Below are positions 1 through 8,116 of a DNA stretch of 64,000 bases, piece by piece. A program made the position numbers and the translations under genes. The notes under the pieces were generated by a model that saw nothing but the letters and a program-made list of their open reading frames with translations, was not told the origin of the DNA and searched no databases. How positions within the stretch are numbered: position 1 is the stretch's first letter; each line of letters opens with the position of its first letter. This DNA comes from Peptoniphilus_B koenoeneniae (GTDB lineage Bacteria > Bacillota > Clostridia > Tissierellales > Peptoniphilaceae). The stretch spans positions 124,001 to 188,000 of the forward strand of contig NZ_JAUSTN010000004.1 in NCBI RefSeq assembly GCF_030812875.1, read 5' to 3'.

Positions 1-1
1 G

Positions 2-298
2 GCCTTATTTATGATAATAGAAATGAAAACAAAAAAAGTTTACACACTTTCATTTATTTCTATAATAGGGGGCCTTACAGGAGTGATTACCATGCTCACA
101 TCAGAGATTTTATCTTTTATAAATCCCTTTGCTTGGATGGCAAGTCTTTTAAATATTTCTTATGTAAAAGAGTCAGATAAATTTATCCAGGCCTTAAATC
201 CCTTAAATTTTTATACACTAATTATTGCCCTTGGTCTTTTAATAATCAGCCTTATTTATTTAAAGACAATGAAATCTTATAACTTATACAAGGATTAG
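2..298 (+). CDS. Lantibiotic-immunity-type ABC transporter permease, C-terminal part (5' end outside window)
   Basis: The reading frame is open back to the first base of the window, so the N-terminus is missing; the first ATG at 11 need not be the true start. The visible 98 residues hold two hydrophobic segments with a short polar tail, as at the C-terminal end of six-helix ABC-2 permeases of the MutE/EpiE type (about 240-250 aa). It is followed after 8 bases by a second permease of similar type, the usual MutE-MutG pairing. In that family the two permeases plus an ATPase export or expel lantibiotics from the producing or resistant cell. The family call rests on this pairing and general character, not on a diagnostic motif, so a different ABC-2 permease is possible. 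Confidence 0.55.
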   Translation, partial: ALFMIIEMKTKKVYTLSFISIIGGLTGVITMLTSEILSFINPFAWMASLLNISYVKESDKFIQALNPLNFYTLIIALGLLIISLIYLKTMKSYNLYKD

Positions 299-306
299 GA
301 GGAAAA

Positions 307-1011
307 ATGTTAAAATTAGAATTTAAAAAAATAAAATTTATAAATATTTTACTAATAAGTCTTATAATACCCCTTCTTGCCAATGCCTTTGGACTTATAA
401 ATTATATGGGAAATAAGGAAATTCTAACCCATGAATGGCAAAGTCTATGGACCCAAGTAAGTTTATTTTACTTTTCCTTTTTCTATATTCCCCTAATTGC
501 TATTATAATAGCAAGTCTTTGGTCCCCCGAACACAAGGCAGGGCTTAAATTTATTAGGCTTAGTCCAAAGAAAAATATCTCATTTATAATGGCCAAGTTA
601 TTTCTATCTTTTATAATAATAGGCCTTTGTCAAATATATTTTTTGGCCCTATTTTATGCAGGCGGAAAATTTATAGGAAATTTTCAAAGGATAAATTTTA
701 ATATTTATGCTTATTATATATTTCTTAGCATATTTCTATCACTTCCTATTATAGGAATTTTTGGAGCTCTTGCTATAAAGATAAGGTCCTTTGGAATTAT
801 AGTTCTCCTTTCCAGTATGTTTACAATATTTGGATTTGCTACAGCCTATAAATCCTTAAAAATAATAGGTTTAAGCTTTCTTTCAATTGAAGCTAACAAC
901 TTTAGATTTATAAATGCACATGATTTAGGATTATTAACTATTTTTGCACTAGGAGAATTAATAATATCCTTATATTTTTCTAACAAATTTTTAAAATACG
1001 AAAATAAGTAA
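307..1011 (+). CDS. Lantibiotic-immunity-type ABC transporter permease (MutG/EpiG-like)
   Basis: A 234-aa integral membrane protein with about six hydrophobic segments (near residues 11-30, 53-73, 97-117, 133-158, 162-182, 208-225). The WSPEHKAG stretch after the second helix is typical of ABC-2 permeases in lantibiotic immunity systems. An AGGAGG site at 298-303 precedes the ATG. It lies 8 bases after the preceding permease, so the two are co-transcribed, and a terminator follows at 1017-1064. With an ATPase expected upstream outside the window it would form an exporter protecting the membrane from a lantibiotic or other cationic peptide. The specific substrate cannot be told from sequence. 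Confidence 0.65.
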   Translation: MLKLEFKKIKFINILLISLIIPLLANAFGLINYMGNKEILTHEWQSLWTQVSLFYFSFFYIPLIAIIIASLWSPEHKAGLKFIRLSPKKNISFIMAKLFLSFIIIGLCQIYFLALFYAGGKFIGNFQRINFNIYAYYIFLSIFLSLPIIGIFGALAIKIRSFGIIVLLSSMFTIFGFATAYKSLKIIGLSFLSIEANNFRFINAHDLGLLTIFALGELIISLYFSNKFLKYENK

Positions 1012-1016
1012 GTTTA

Positions 1017-1064
1017 AAAGGGGCTTTTAAAGAATTAAATCTTAAAAAGCCTCTTAAATTTTTT
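1017..1064 (+). terminator. Rho-independent terminator after the permease pair
   Basis: An AAGGGGCTTTTAAAG arm (1017-1031) pairs with CTTAAAAAGCCTCTT (1041-1055) and is followed by a T-rich run to 1064. It ends the permease operon before the K+ channel gene. Confidence 0.75.
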
Positions 1065-1101
1065 AAAAATATACTATAATCTAATATATAAGGAGAGGCT
1101 T

Positions 1102-2109
1102 ATGGAAGAAAAAAGAAAACTCAAATTTATTTTTTTAGCTTTTGCACTTTTACTTATTACTGGTGTTATAGGTTATATGATTTTATTAAAGGTAGATTTT
1201 ATCGATGCCTTATATATGACTGTTATAACCATATCTACTGTAGGTTTTGGTGAAGTTGGCACCACCAGCAATCTGTCTGAAATCTTTTCAATCTTTATGA
1301 TTTTTTTAGGCGTTGGTATAGTTGGATATGCTTTTACAACGGTGGTTGCTATGTTTGTTGAAGGCAAGGTTTCAGATTTGTGGAAGGGAAGTAAAATGGA
1401 TAAAAAAATTGCTGCTTTAAATAATCATTACATAATATGCGGATCTGGTGAGTTGGCAGAGGTAATTATAAAAAAATTTATTAATGAAAAACTCGATTTT
1501 GTTGTTATAAGTGATAGGCGTGAAGACCTTGAAGATTTTAGCCATCACGATATTTTAGTAGTTGAGGGTCAATCTACTGAGGAAAGTGTCTTGAAACATG
1601 CGGGAATTGAAAGGGCTAAGGGTCTTATTGCAACTTTAGATTCTGAAGTGGACAACATAGTAACTGTGCTTACTGCAAGAAATCTTAATAAAAATATTTA
1701 TATTATTTCAAATGCCCTTACTAAATCAGGTAGCGAAAAGTTATTAAAGGTGGGAGCTGATAAAACTCTATCTGCTGTGGAAATAAGTGGCAAGAGAATG
1801 GCTTCTCTTATGATAAAGCCTAATATTATTTCATTTTTAGATGTGGTTACAAAAATCGGAGATGTTGAGCTTGATTTGGAAGAGGTTCTTGTCAAAAGGG
1901 GATCTTATTTAGAAAATAAAAATTTAATTGAAGCACAGATTCCTAAAAAAACTGGGCTTATTGTCCTTGCTATAAAGAAAATTGAAGATGGAAAAATGAT
2001 TTTCAATCCCCCAATTGATTATACTTTTAAAATTGGTGATGTTCTTATTGCTTTAGGAAGAGATGACCAAGTTGATAGTTTGAAAAATTTAGGTGATGAA
2101 ATAAAATAA
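1102..2109 (+). CDS. Two-TM potassium channel with cytoplasmic TrkA-N (RCK) and TrkA-C domains
   Basis: A 335-aa MthK-like channel subunit. The N-terminus has a first membrane helix (residues 8-29), a pore loop with the TVGFGE selectivity filter (about 46-51) and a second helix (about 60-88). Residues about 108-225 form a Rossmann-like TrkA-N domain starting with the nucleotide-binding IICGSGEL motif, and residues about 250-335 form a TrkA-C domain. Such proteins conduct K+ and are gated by ligands bound to the RCK domain. The AGGAG site at 1091-1095 fits the ATG. A terminator follows directly. The last 360 bases of the gene plus terminator are repeated at 2825-3184. Confidence 0.88.
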   Translation: MEEKRKLKFIFLAFALLLITGVIGYMILLKVDFIDALYMTVITISTVGFGEVGTTSNLSEIFSIFMIFLGVGIVGYAFTTVVAMFVEGKVSDLWKGSKMDKKIAALNNHYIICGSGELAEVIIKKFINEKLDFVVISDRREDLEDFSHHDILVVEGQSTEESVLKHAGIERAKGLIATLDSEVDNIVTVLTARNLNKNIYIISNALTKSGSEKLLKVGADKTLSAVEISGKRMASLMIKPNIISFLDVVTKIGDVELDLEEVLVKRGSYLENKNLIEAQIPKKTGLIVLAIKKIEDGKMIFNPPIDYTFKIGDVLIALGRDDQVDSLKNLGDEIK

Positions 2110-2135
2110 GGCTATTTTAAAAATAGCCTTTTTTA
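1776..2135 (+). repeat. Direct repeat, copy 1 (3' end of K+ channel gene plus terminator)
   Basis: These 360 bases recur in the same orientation at 2825-3184 with only a handful of substitutions and no indel. The repeat starts inside the TrkA domain codons and ends just past the terminator. The unit between the copies contains the exported-protein gene on the opposite strand. Confidence 0.95.
2108..2135 (+). terminator. Terminator of the K+ channel gene
   Basis: A perfect AAGGCTATTT / AAATAGCCTT hairpin followed by T6 begins inside the stop codon region. It is duplicated exactly at 3157-3184. Confidence 0.85.
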
Positions 2136-2195
2136 GCCTTTATAGTTTTTATTTAATAAACCACAAAGATTTATAGTATTCCATTTTTATATGAC

Positions 2196-2681
2196 TTATT
2201 CCGGTGCATTTAATTTGATATTTTCTTCAAAACCTGATGGATCACCATTTTTTGCCTTATCTAAAATTTTATCAAAATACTCTCTTGTAGCATCGTCACA
2301 CTTTTCTTCTGACATGTAGGGCATCTTCTTTGCTTTCTCCAACTCTTCTAAAGCTTTCTCAGCTCTTCTAGGATCATTTTTATAGGTGTTTAACCACTCC
2401 TTTTCCCAAGCTGCTTCCCAATAAATGCTTGCTCTTGTGTTTCCAAAACCCTTTTGATAAACTGAACCATTTTCTTCTTCGTCTATCTCCTTTGGCACAT
2501 TATAACCTTTTGGCCAATTAAGATTTTTACAAGTTTCAACAAATTCATTTTGAACACCTTTACGAGAAATCATTTCACTTGAATGATCACCTGCATTTGC
2601 CTTAACATAAGCGCCTATTCCTAAAGCTAAACAGCCTGCTAATAATATTGACCCTATTTTTCTTTTAATATTTCCTTTCAT
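2196..2681 (-). CDS. Exported hypothetical protein
   Basis: A 161-aa protein with a clear signal peptide: basic MKGNIKRK, a hydrophobic core (about 11-24) and a likely cleavage after AKANA near residue 30. The mature part is hydrophilic and charged with no motif I recognise; it has two cysteines (about residues 51 and 130). The TAAGGAGAG ribosome site is well placed before the ATG at 2681. It stands alone on the minus strand between the two copies of the K+ channel 3' repeat, which suggests it was brought in by, or trapped in, the duplication event. Function unknown. Confidence 0.7.
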   Translation of the reverse strand: MKGNIKRKIGSILLAGCLALGIGAYVKANAGDHSSEMISRKGVQNEFVETCKNLNWPKGYNVPKEIDEEENGSVYQKGFGNTRASIYWEAAWEKEWLNTYKNDPRRAEKALEELEKAKKMPYMSEEKCDDATREYFDKILDKAKNGDPSGFEENIKLNAPE

Positions 2682-2824
2682 TTTTCTCTCCTTAATTTTT
2701 ATTGGATTTATTATGTCATAATAATAGCAAATATTAATTACAAAACCTCTTAATAAAAATTACAAAATTATAAAATAATTTATACAAAGCTAACAGATTT
2801 TATAAATTTTTAGGGTCTATAATA

Positions 2825-3158
2825 TGTGGAAATAAGTGGCAAGAGAATGGCTTCTCTTATGATAAAGCCTAATATTATTTCATTTTTAGATGTGGTTACA
2901 AAAATCGGAGATGTTGAGCTTGATTTGGAAGAGGTTCTTGTCAAAAGGGGATCCTATTTAGAAAATAAAAATTTAATTGAAGCACAGATTCCTAAAAAAA
3001 CTGAGCTTATTGTTCTTGCTATAAAGAAAATTGAAGATGGAAAAATGATTTTCAATCCCCCAATTGATTATACTTTTAAAATTGGTGATGTTCTAATTGT
3101 TTTAGGAAGAGATGACCAAGTTGATAGTTTGAAAAATTTAGGTGATGAAATAAAATAA
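2825..3158 (+). pseudogene. Truncated duplicate of the K+ channel gene (TrkA-C end only)
   Basis: The frame from the GTG at 2826 encodes 110 residues that match residues about 226-335 of the channel at 1102-2109, including the TrkA-C domain, with two amino-acid changes (G to E and A to V). There is no membrane part, no TrkA-N domain and no obvious ribosome site before the GTG, so it is most likely a silent remnant. The downstream terminator is copied too. It could only be functional if expressed as a stand-alone TrkA-C ligand domain, for which nothing speaks. Confidence 0.85.
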
Positions 3159-3184
3159 GGCTATTTTAAAAATAGCCTTTTTTA
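2825..3184 (+). repeat. Direct repeat, copy 2
   Basis: Second copy of the 1776-2135 sequence, offset 1049 bases. Homology starts and ends abruptly (TGTGG at 2825 and the T-run at 3184). Confidence 0.95.
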
Positions 3185-3201
3185 TATTTTCATTGTAAAA
3201 G

Positions 3202-3236
3202 AAAAAAAGGATATTAATATCAATATCCTTTTTTTT
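3202..3236. terminator. Bidirectional terminator
   Basis: AAAAAAGGATATT pairs with AATATCCTTTTTT around a short loop. It has T-runs on both strands and lies between the channel relic and the convergent membrane-protein gene at 3253. Confidence 0.8.
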
Positions 3237-3252
3237 CTTATATAATTTAGGG

Positions 3253-3831
3253 CTATTTATTTTCTTTAAATGTTTTTAAATTCATCAATACTCCCGTGTG
3301 AGGAAGATACTGAACATAAGCTGATACAAACTCATCGTCTGTCCACTTTTCTTTTTCCAGGTCATAAGTTTCAGAGTTTATGCGAAATATTTCAGTGTCA
3401 CCCTTTTCCGTGTAGCCTATAAGGCTATAAACTATAGAATACTCATAAATATTATCTCGTTCGAATGTTATATAGTTAAGCTTCACGACTTTAGGTGCAT
3501 TTATATAAGAAAAATCAAAAATCCAAGCTCTTATTAAATAAAAAACTCCAAAAAAAGCGACGATGGCACATATCCACCAAATAATTATAGATCTTGGTTT
3601 TTCCTTAATAAAATAGTTAATAGCTAAAACTATAAAAATTACAAGGCTTATAAAAATACGAAACACAATCTCGCAAAAATATCCACTTATGCCTTCTTGA
3701 TTTTCTCCCATAGAATGGCTGAATATTGCATAAAGAAAACTTATTGCAAATAAAATAAATAAAATAAATAAAAAAATTAAAAAAATAAAGACTATTTTTC
3801 TTTTGACCGGTATATTTCTTATATTTTTCAT
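3253..3831 (-). CDS. Hypothetical three-TM membrane protein
   Basis: A 192-aa protein with a basic start (NIPVKRK), then hydrophobic segments at about residues 12-36, 50-71 and 78-100. A hydrophilic C-terminal half follows that is probably a small beta domain outside or inside the membrane. AAGGGA lies 6-7 bases before the ATG at 3831. It is directly downstream of a CPBP protease gene on the same strand (gap 35 bases), so the two may be co-transcribed. No family recognised. Confidence 0.6.
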   Translation of the reverse strand: MKNIRNIPVKRKIVFIFLIFLFILFILFAISFLYAIFSHSMGENQEGISGYFCEIVFRIFISLVIFIVLAINYFIKEKPRSIIIWWICAIVAFFGVFYLIRAWIFDFSYINAPKVVKLNYITFERDNIYEYSIVYSLIGYTEKGDTEIFRINSETYDLEKEKWTDDEFVSAYVQYLPHTGVLMNLKTFKENK

Positions 3832-3866
3832 TTTATCTTCCCTTAGATATATTTTTCATTTTTATT

Positions 3867-4604
3867 TTAAATACAATCCCTATTTTTATATGATTCAAAG
3901 TCTTTTTTATCTTTAAGTTTTAACAAATAAGTACAATAAAAAACAGCAACAAATATTGTAGCAATTATATAGATCCCCTCAAAAGTTTGATTGTTCTTAG
4001 AAAATTTAGAAAAAGCATCTATCATTCCATGGGCAAAAATACATGGTAAAAGACTTTTACTTTTATAGAAAATAATTGTAAACATAAAACCCCAAGCCAG
4101 GGCAAAAAATATTTGAGAGATTGTTTCTAAATCCCTTTGTCCGGCAAATAAGTTTATAATGTGGCCCATACCAAATGTAATTGCCACGATTGTAATAGAT
4201 TTTGCTGGTCCATCCTTTTTTAAAATTGCCTTAAAAAGAAAACCTCTGAAAATTACTTCCTCAATGTATCCAATCAAAAACATGGATAAAACTGAAAAAA
4301 CCTGATAAATCCCACTGTAAGATAAATGTAAACCTCCCCAGAGGTTACCTGTGGTAAGAACCCATACAGGGATAAAATATAAATATCTTGCTCTATTTTT
4401 AGGATATTTATTAAGGCCGTATTTTTCTTCCAAATGATGTTTTTTTATAAAGATCCCAATTGCTCCAGCAATCAAAGCGAGACTTATGAGCATAATAATA
4501 CTTTGGTCCCCAAACTTATCTCGAATGAAAACAGATACAGTGCAATATATTATTACCCAAACAAGTCCAAAATAAATTTCATTTTTTTTATATAAACTAT
4601 ACAT
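3867..4604 (-). CDS. CPBP-family (CAAX/Abi) intramembrane metalloprotease
   Basis: A 245-aa polytopic membrane protein with the three motifs of the CPBP family (PF02517). These are EEVIFRG at residues about 115-121 (two glutamates and arginine), a histidine in the FGMGH motif at about 148, and a second histidine in the AHGMID motif at about 192. Family members cleave or process membrane proteins and peptides; some give bacteriocin self-immunity. The ribosome site is GAGGAAA before ATG at 4604. The proximity of lantibiotic-immunity-like permeases at the window start is noted, but they are on the other strand 3 kb away. Confidence 0.85.
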   Translation of the reverse strand: MYSLYKKNEIYFGLVWVIIYCTVSVFIRDKFGDQSIIMLISLALIAGAIGIFIKKHHLEEKYGLNKYPKNRARYLYFIPVWVLTTGNLWGGLHLSYSGIYQVFSVLSMFLIGYIEEVIFRGFLFKAILKKDGPAKSITIVAITFGMGHIINLFAGQRDLETISQIFFALAWGFMFTIIFYKSKSLLPCIFAHGMIDAFSKFSKNNQTFEGIYIIATIFVAVFYCTYLLKLKDKKDFESYKNRDCI

Positions 4605-4746
4605 TTTTTCCTCTTTATGTAAATTTTAAAAATTTTAATTTCATGCCTTTATCTTATCTTTTTTACAATTTTATCTTTAAATTATATAAGTAGTGTAAAA
4701 TTAAAATTAAATTTCTGTAGATTTTTAAAAAATCCCCTACTTAAAA

Positions 4747-4786
4747 TAGGCAGGCATGATAAAAATACTTTTATCATGCCCGCCTG
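4747..4786. terminator. Strong terminator after the SLH surface-protein gene
   Basis: A long hairpin: CAGGCATGATAAAA pairs with TTTTATCATGCCCGCCTG with a small bulge. There is a T-rich stretch on the plus side and TATTTTAAG on the minus side. It lies 51 bases past the stop of the 4837-7884 gene. Confidence 0.75.
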
Positions 4787-4836
4787 TTTTCTTTTATTGT
4801 TTCTATTATTTATTATATTCTTTAATAATTAAATTT

Positions 4837-7800
4837 TTACTTGTCGTAAACAAAGCTTGTTTCATTAACTTCAAACCATGTTTCATCTCTTTCATTTTCT
4901 TTACGTTCATAAGTGTGACCATTAGTCGCTTCTACTACAGGATAGTATGCCCAGTGGGCCTTATCCATGTCCCTATAGTTTATAATTTTGTTTAAGTTGT
5001 GATCTACAAAATCTTCATCTGCAAAGCGATTTAACATACGATTTGTAATTGACACTATTTCTGCACGGGTAATCGGTTGGTCAGGTTTAAAACTTCCGTC
5101 AGGATAACCGGAAATCCATCCTGCTTCTGCTGCCTTTTGAATTACATCATAAGCCCAGTGATCTTTAGAAACATCTGTAAAATTTTTGTTTCCTCCACTG
5201 AGATTTGCAAATCTTGTAGCCATTGCTGCAAATTCTCCACGAGTAATGTTTGCATATGGTCTGAAATTCCCATCTGGATATCCCTTAATCATGTTTAATT
5301 TGCTCATATAACTTATAGCTGTAACAGACCAAAGGTCATCTGAAACATCCTTGTAGTTTCTACTATATATTATTCCCTTTTGAGGTCTTTCATTTAAAAG
5401 TCTCGAAAACATAACCGCCACTTCTTGACGGGACATTTGCCTATCCGGTCTAAAGGTTTGATCTTTGTAGCCTATCATATATTGTGCATGATCTTTTTTA
5501 TTCAATAAGGGTGTATCTACTGACTTTATAAGGAAATAACCATTTCCCGATTTGTCGTGTTTTTTTGGTTCGTCAGGTTTTTTAATTTGTTCTTCCCATT
5601 GAGCATAAAGAGTTATATCACTTTCTATGACAGTGTCGAGTGTAAATGATGATGTTCCTTTACCGTCTTTTTGAGTATTCCAGCCCTTAAAAGTATATCC
5701 TTTTCTTACAGGATCAGCAGGAAAATCTTTCCCTAATTTACTTTTTTCAAGTACTAGGAATGCAGCATGAATCGGTTCTTCAGTTTCATAGTTCTTATCA
5801 AAAATAACCTTGCGAAATATTATTAAGTTAACATCATCATTGTTCAATGGGTGATTGTATTTTGTACCCGGATGAGAAGTAGACATATACAAAAGTTTTA
5901 CAAATTCATCCTTCGTACTCGGTGGAGTAAAGGTTTGAAATGCCTTGTTATTTCTAAAGACCGTCGTGGCATCGGTGTTGATGTTATAGTAGTAATCTTT
6001 AGCTGTCGGAGGTTGTACAAGTGGCCCTGTAGATCCATCATCGTATTCTGGCATATAAGCATGAAGATTACTGTAAATGGCTCCGCCATGGCCCAATTCA
6101 CCTGTAGCTTCATTGCCGTCAAAAACAGTGCCCTTGATTACTTTTAAAAGGCCGTGGGTTTCATCAACGGAAATGGCACCGCCAGATTTGTCTGCCTTAT
6201 TTCTTGTAAATGTACAACCGTCTAGTGTAACAACTCCCTTTTCATCTAAAGCGGTATTAATATAAATGGCTCCGCCGTGACCGTTGTTTTCGTGTGTGCC
6301 GTCTGGCAAGATGGATGGTTCTGACTTTATAGCTTCATTTCCTTCAAAGGTGGATTTTTCTATAGTCATGGTATTACTTGTCCAGATGCCGCCGCCGTAG
6401 TAGGCTTTGTTTTCTTTAAACTCAGCATTTTTAAAGTTTAGGCTGCCGTTTTCTTTAATTAAGCATACTCCTCCACCAGATAGGGCTTCGTTTTTATATA
6501 GCTTCACGCCGTCAATGGTAAGGGTTTCGCCAACAGGTAAGTTGGAGTAGATACCGCCACCGTATTGTGCGATATTTTCTCTAATTACTATGCCGCCTAT
6601 CTTTGCCTTAGGCGATCTAAGACGGATGCCGCCACCGTAGTTGGCTTTGTTCTTCTCAATGGTTCCTGAAATTAAATCACAGGAAGGAGTTGTACCCCAC
6701 GGATAAAAACCGCCACCAGTATAAGCTTCGTTTTCTGAAATAATTCCGTTCCCTTCCATAATGAAATTGCTGTTAAATACTGCTGTTATTCCTCCACCGT
6801 ATCTTCCTTGATTTTTAGATACTTGTCCTCCGGTAAGCTTGACAACTGAATTACCTGCACAATAAATTCCTCCGCCTGCATAAGACGCGGAGTTTCCATT
6901 GATTTCTCCGCCGGTGATTTCCAGGTTCGTATTTTTTCCTGTGAAAATACCGCCACCACTATTAGCCATATTATTGTGGATTTTGCCACCATTAATTATG
7001 CCTTTACCTTGTAAAACAATTGCTCCTCCGAAGCCTGAGTCAGAAGAAACCTTGTTACCAGTAATCTCTCCGCCCTTGATGGTCAATGTTCTGGTCCCAA
7101 TATAAGAAATGGCACCGCCAGCTTGTATGGCCTCGTTATTTCTTATAATGCCGCCATTAATTGTGACATCCCCTGCTTCTTGACAATAAATAGCACCGCC
7201 TGTTTTGGCCCCATCGTTCGGATCAACTTTCCCATTTTGTAAGATGGCACCGTCATTGATCGTTAGACTTACAGGAAGTGGTTCCGTTGATTCCATCCAA
7301 AATATACGTTTTTGATTGTTTCCGTCGATAATAATATCTTCTACGGTTAGATGAGCCCCGTTGACAACGCCGAGCATCATAGTGTGATTTGTATTATTTG
7401 CTTTGATTGTTCTTTTGCTTGCCTTGTCCTTACTCCTAAGGGTCACCTCGCCATAGGGCCAGCCAAACTGACTGTACTCAGTTAATTCAATATCCTTATT
7501 CACTTGAAGGACAAAATTGTATTTCCTTCCCTCCTTTGTAAGGTCGTACATTTTGTCGATTGCTTGTTTTATGGTGTCGTAGTCATCGACCTTTACCCCA
7601 TCTTTAAAAAGAGTGATTGCCTTTTCCTCTTGAGGATTGCCGCCCATTAAATACATTTCTTTTTTTATTTCTTTTGAATTTAGTAACAAAGCCTTATCTT
7701 CATTTAACTCCCTATTACTCACTTCAATATTATCACTTGTCGTATTTGCATATTTATCAGCTTCCTTATTCTTTATGCTGTCATCAATTGCAAAAACACT

Positions 7801-7884
7801 ATTAAAACTGCATGATAAAAATATTAACAAAGCAACAATGGTTAATCTTATAATTTTAAAACTTCTTTTCTTAATTATATTCAT
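4837..7884 (-). CDS. Large SLH-anchored beta-helix surface protein
   Basis: A 1015-aa secreted protein. The start is taken at the ATG at 7884 because AAGGGAGGT lies 6 bases upstream and a signal peptide follows (basic residues, hydrophobic core, cut after FNSVFA); the frame extends 24 codons further without support. Residues about 110-640 are a right-handed beta-helix of repeated 'GGGI' turns with N-x-A/G rungs (pectate-lyase-like, adhesin type). Residues about 720-770 are an InlB-type B repeat (GYTFKGWNT...ITLYAQW). Three S-layer-homology domains (about 805-985; SRQEVAVMF, TRGEFAAMA, TRAEIVSIT) would bind secondary cell-wall polymer. It ends with a 30-aa charged tail. Probable adhesin or structural surface protein; no catalytic residues are identifiable. 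Its own terminator lies at 4747-4786. Confidence 0.85.
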   Translation of the reverse strand: MNIIKKRSFKIIRLTIVALLIFLSCSFNSVFAIDDSIKNKEADKYANTTSDNIEVSNRELNEDKALLLNSKEIKKEMYLMGGNPQEEKAITLFKDGVKVDDYDTIKQAIDKMYDLTKEGRKYNFVLQVNKDIELTEYSQFGWPYGEVTLRSKDKASKRTIKANNTNHTMMLGVVNGAHLTVEDIIIDGNNQKRIFWMESTEPLPVSLTINDGAILQNGKVDPNDGAKTGGAIYCQEAGDVTINGGIIRNNEAIQAGGAISYIGTRTLTIKGGEITGNKVSSDSGFGGAIVLQGKGIINGGKIHNNMANSGGGIFTGKNTNLEITGGEINGNSASYAGGGIYCAGNSVVKLTGGQVSKNQGRYGGGITAVFNSNFIMEGNGIISENEAYTGGGFYPWGTTPSCDLISGTIEKNKANYGGGIRLRSPKAKIGGIVIRENIAQYGGGIYSNLPVGETLTIDGVKLYKNEALSGGGVCLIKENGSLNFKNAEFKENKAYYGGGIWTSNTMTIEKSTFEGNEAIKSEPSILPDGTHENNGHGGAIYINTALDEKGVVTLDGCTFTRNKADKSGGAISVDETHGLLKVIKGTVFDGNEATGELGHGGAIYSNLHAYMPEYDDGSTGPLVQPPTAKDYYYNINTDATTVFRNNKAFQTFTPPSTKDEFVKLLYMSTSHPGTKYNHPLNNDDVNLIIFRKVIFDKNYETEEPIHAAFLVLEKSKLGKDFPADPVRKGYTFKGWNTQKDGKGTSSFTLDTVIESDITLYAQWEEQIKKPDEPKKHDKSGNGYFLIKSVDTPLLNKKDHAQYMIGYKDQTFRPDRQMSRQEVAVMFSRLLNERPQKGIIYSRNYKDVSDDLWSVTAISYMSKLNMIKGYPDGNFRPYANITRGEFAAMATRFANLSGGNKNFTDVSKDHWAYDVIQKAAEAGWISGYPDGSFKPDQPITRAEIVSITNRMLNRFADEDFVDHNLNKIINYRDMDKAHWAYYPVVEATNGHTYERKENERDETWFEVNETSFVYDK

Positions 7885-7905
7885 GTCTCTACCTCCCTTG
7901 CTCTT

Positions 7906-7914
7906 ATTATACCA
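7906..7914 (-). promoter_or_regulatory. Extended -10 promoter of the SLH protein gene
   Basis: On the minus strand TGGTATAAT (extended -10) lies 22 bases before the ribosome-site/ATG region at 7884; no good -35 is visible, as is usual for extended -10 promoters. Confidence 0.45.
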
Positions 7915-8116
7915 TGTAATATAAGTTTTATTTAAATATATGCCTTTTAACTCCATTGATATAGAATTGTTTTCTAAACCCTTATATATTTATAGCGTAA
8001 AATTTAAGGCAATTTTTGTATATCAGTCGGACCTATAGATTTCTGAAAAAACCTTGATTAATATTTGTGACATGAAACTTCATAAATCATGCAATAATAT
8101 CCAGCATCTCTTATAA

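Noticed and set aside
5851..7105. Open frames on both strands inside the SLH protein gene
   Set aside because: Shadows of the beta-helix repeats; no independent start signals.
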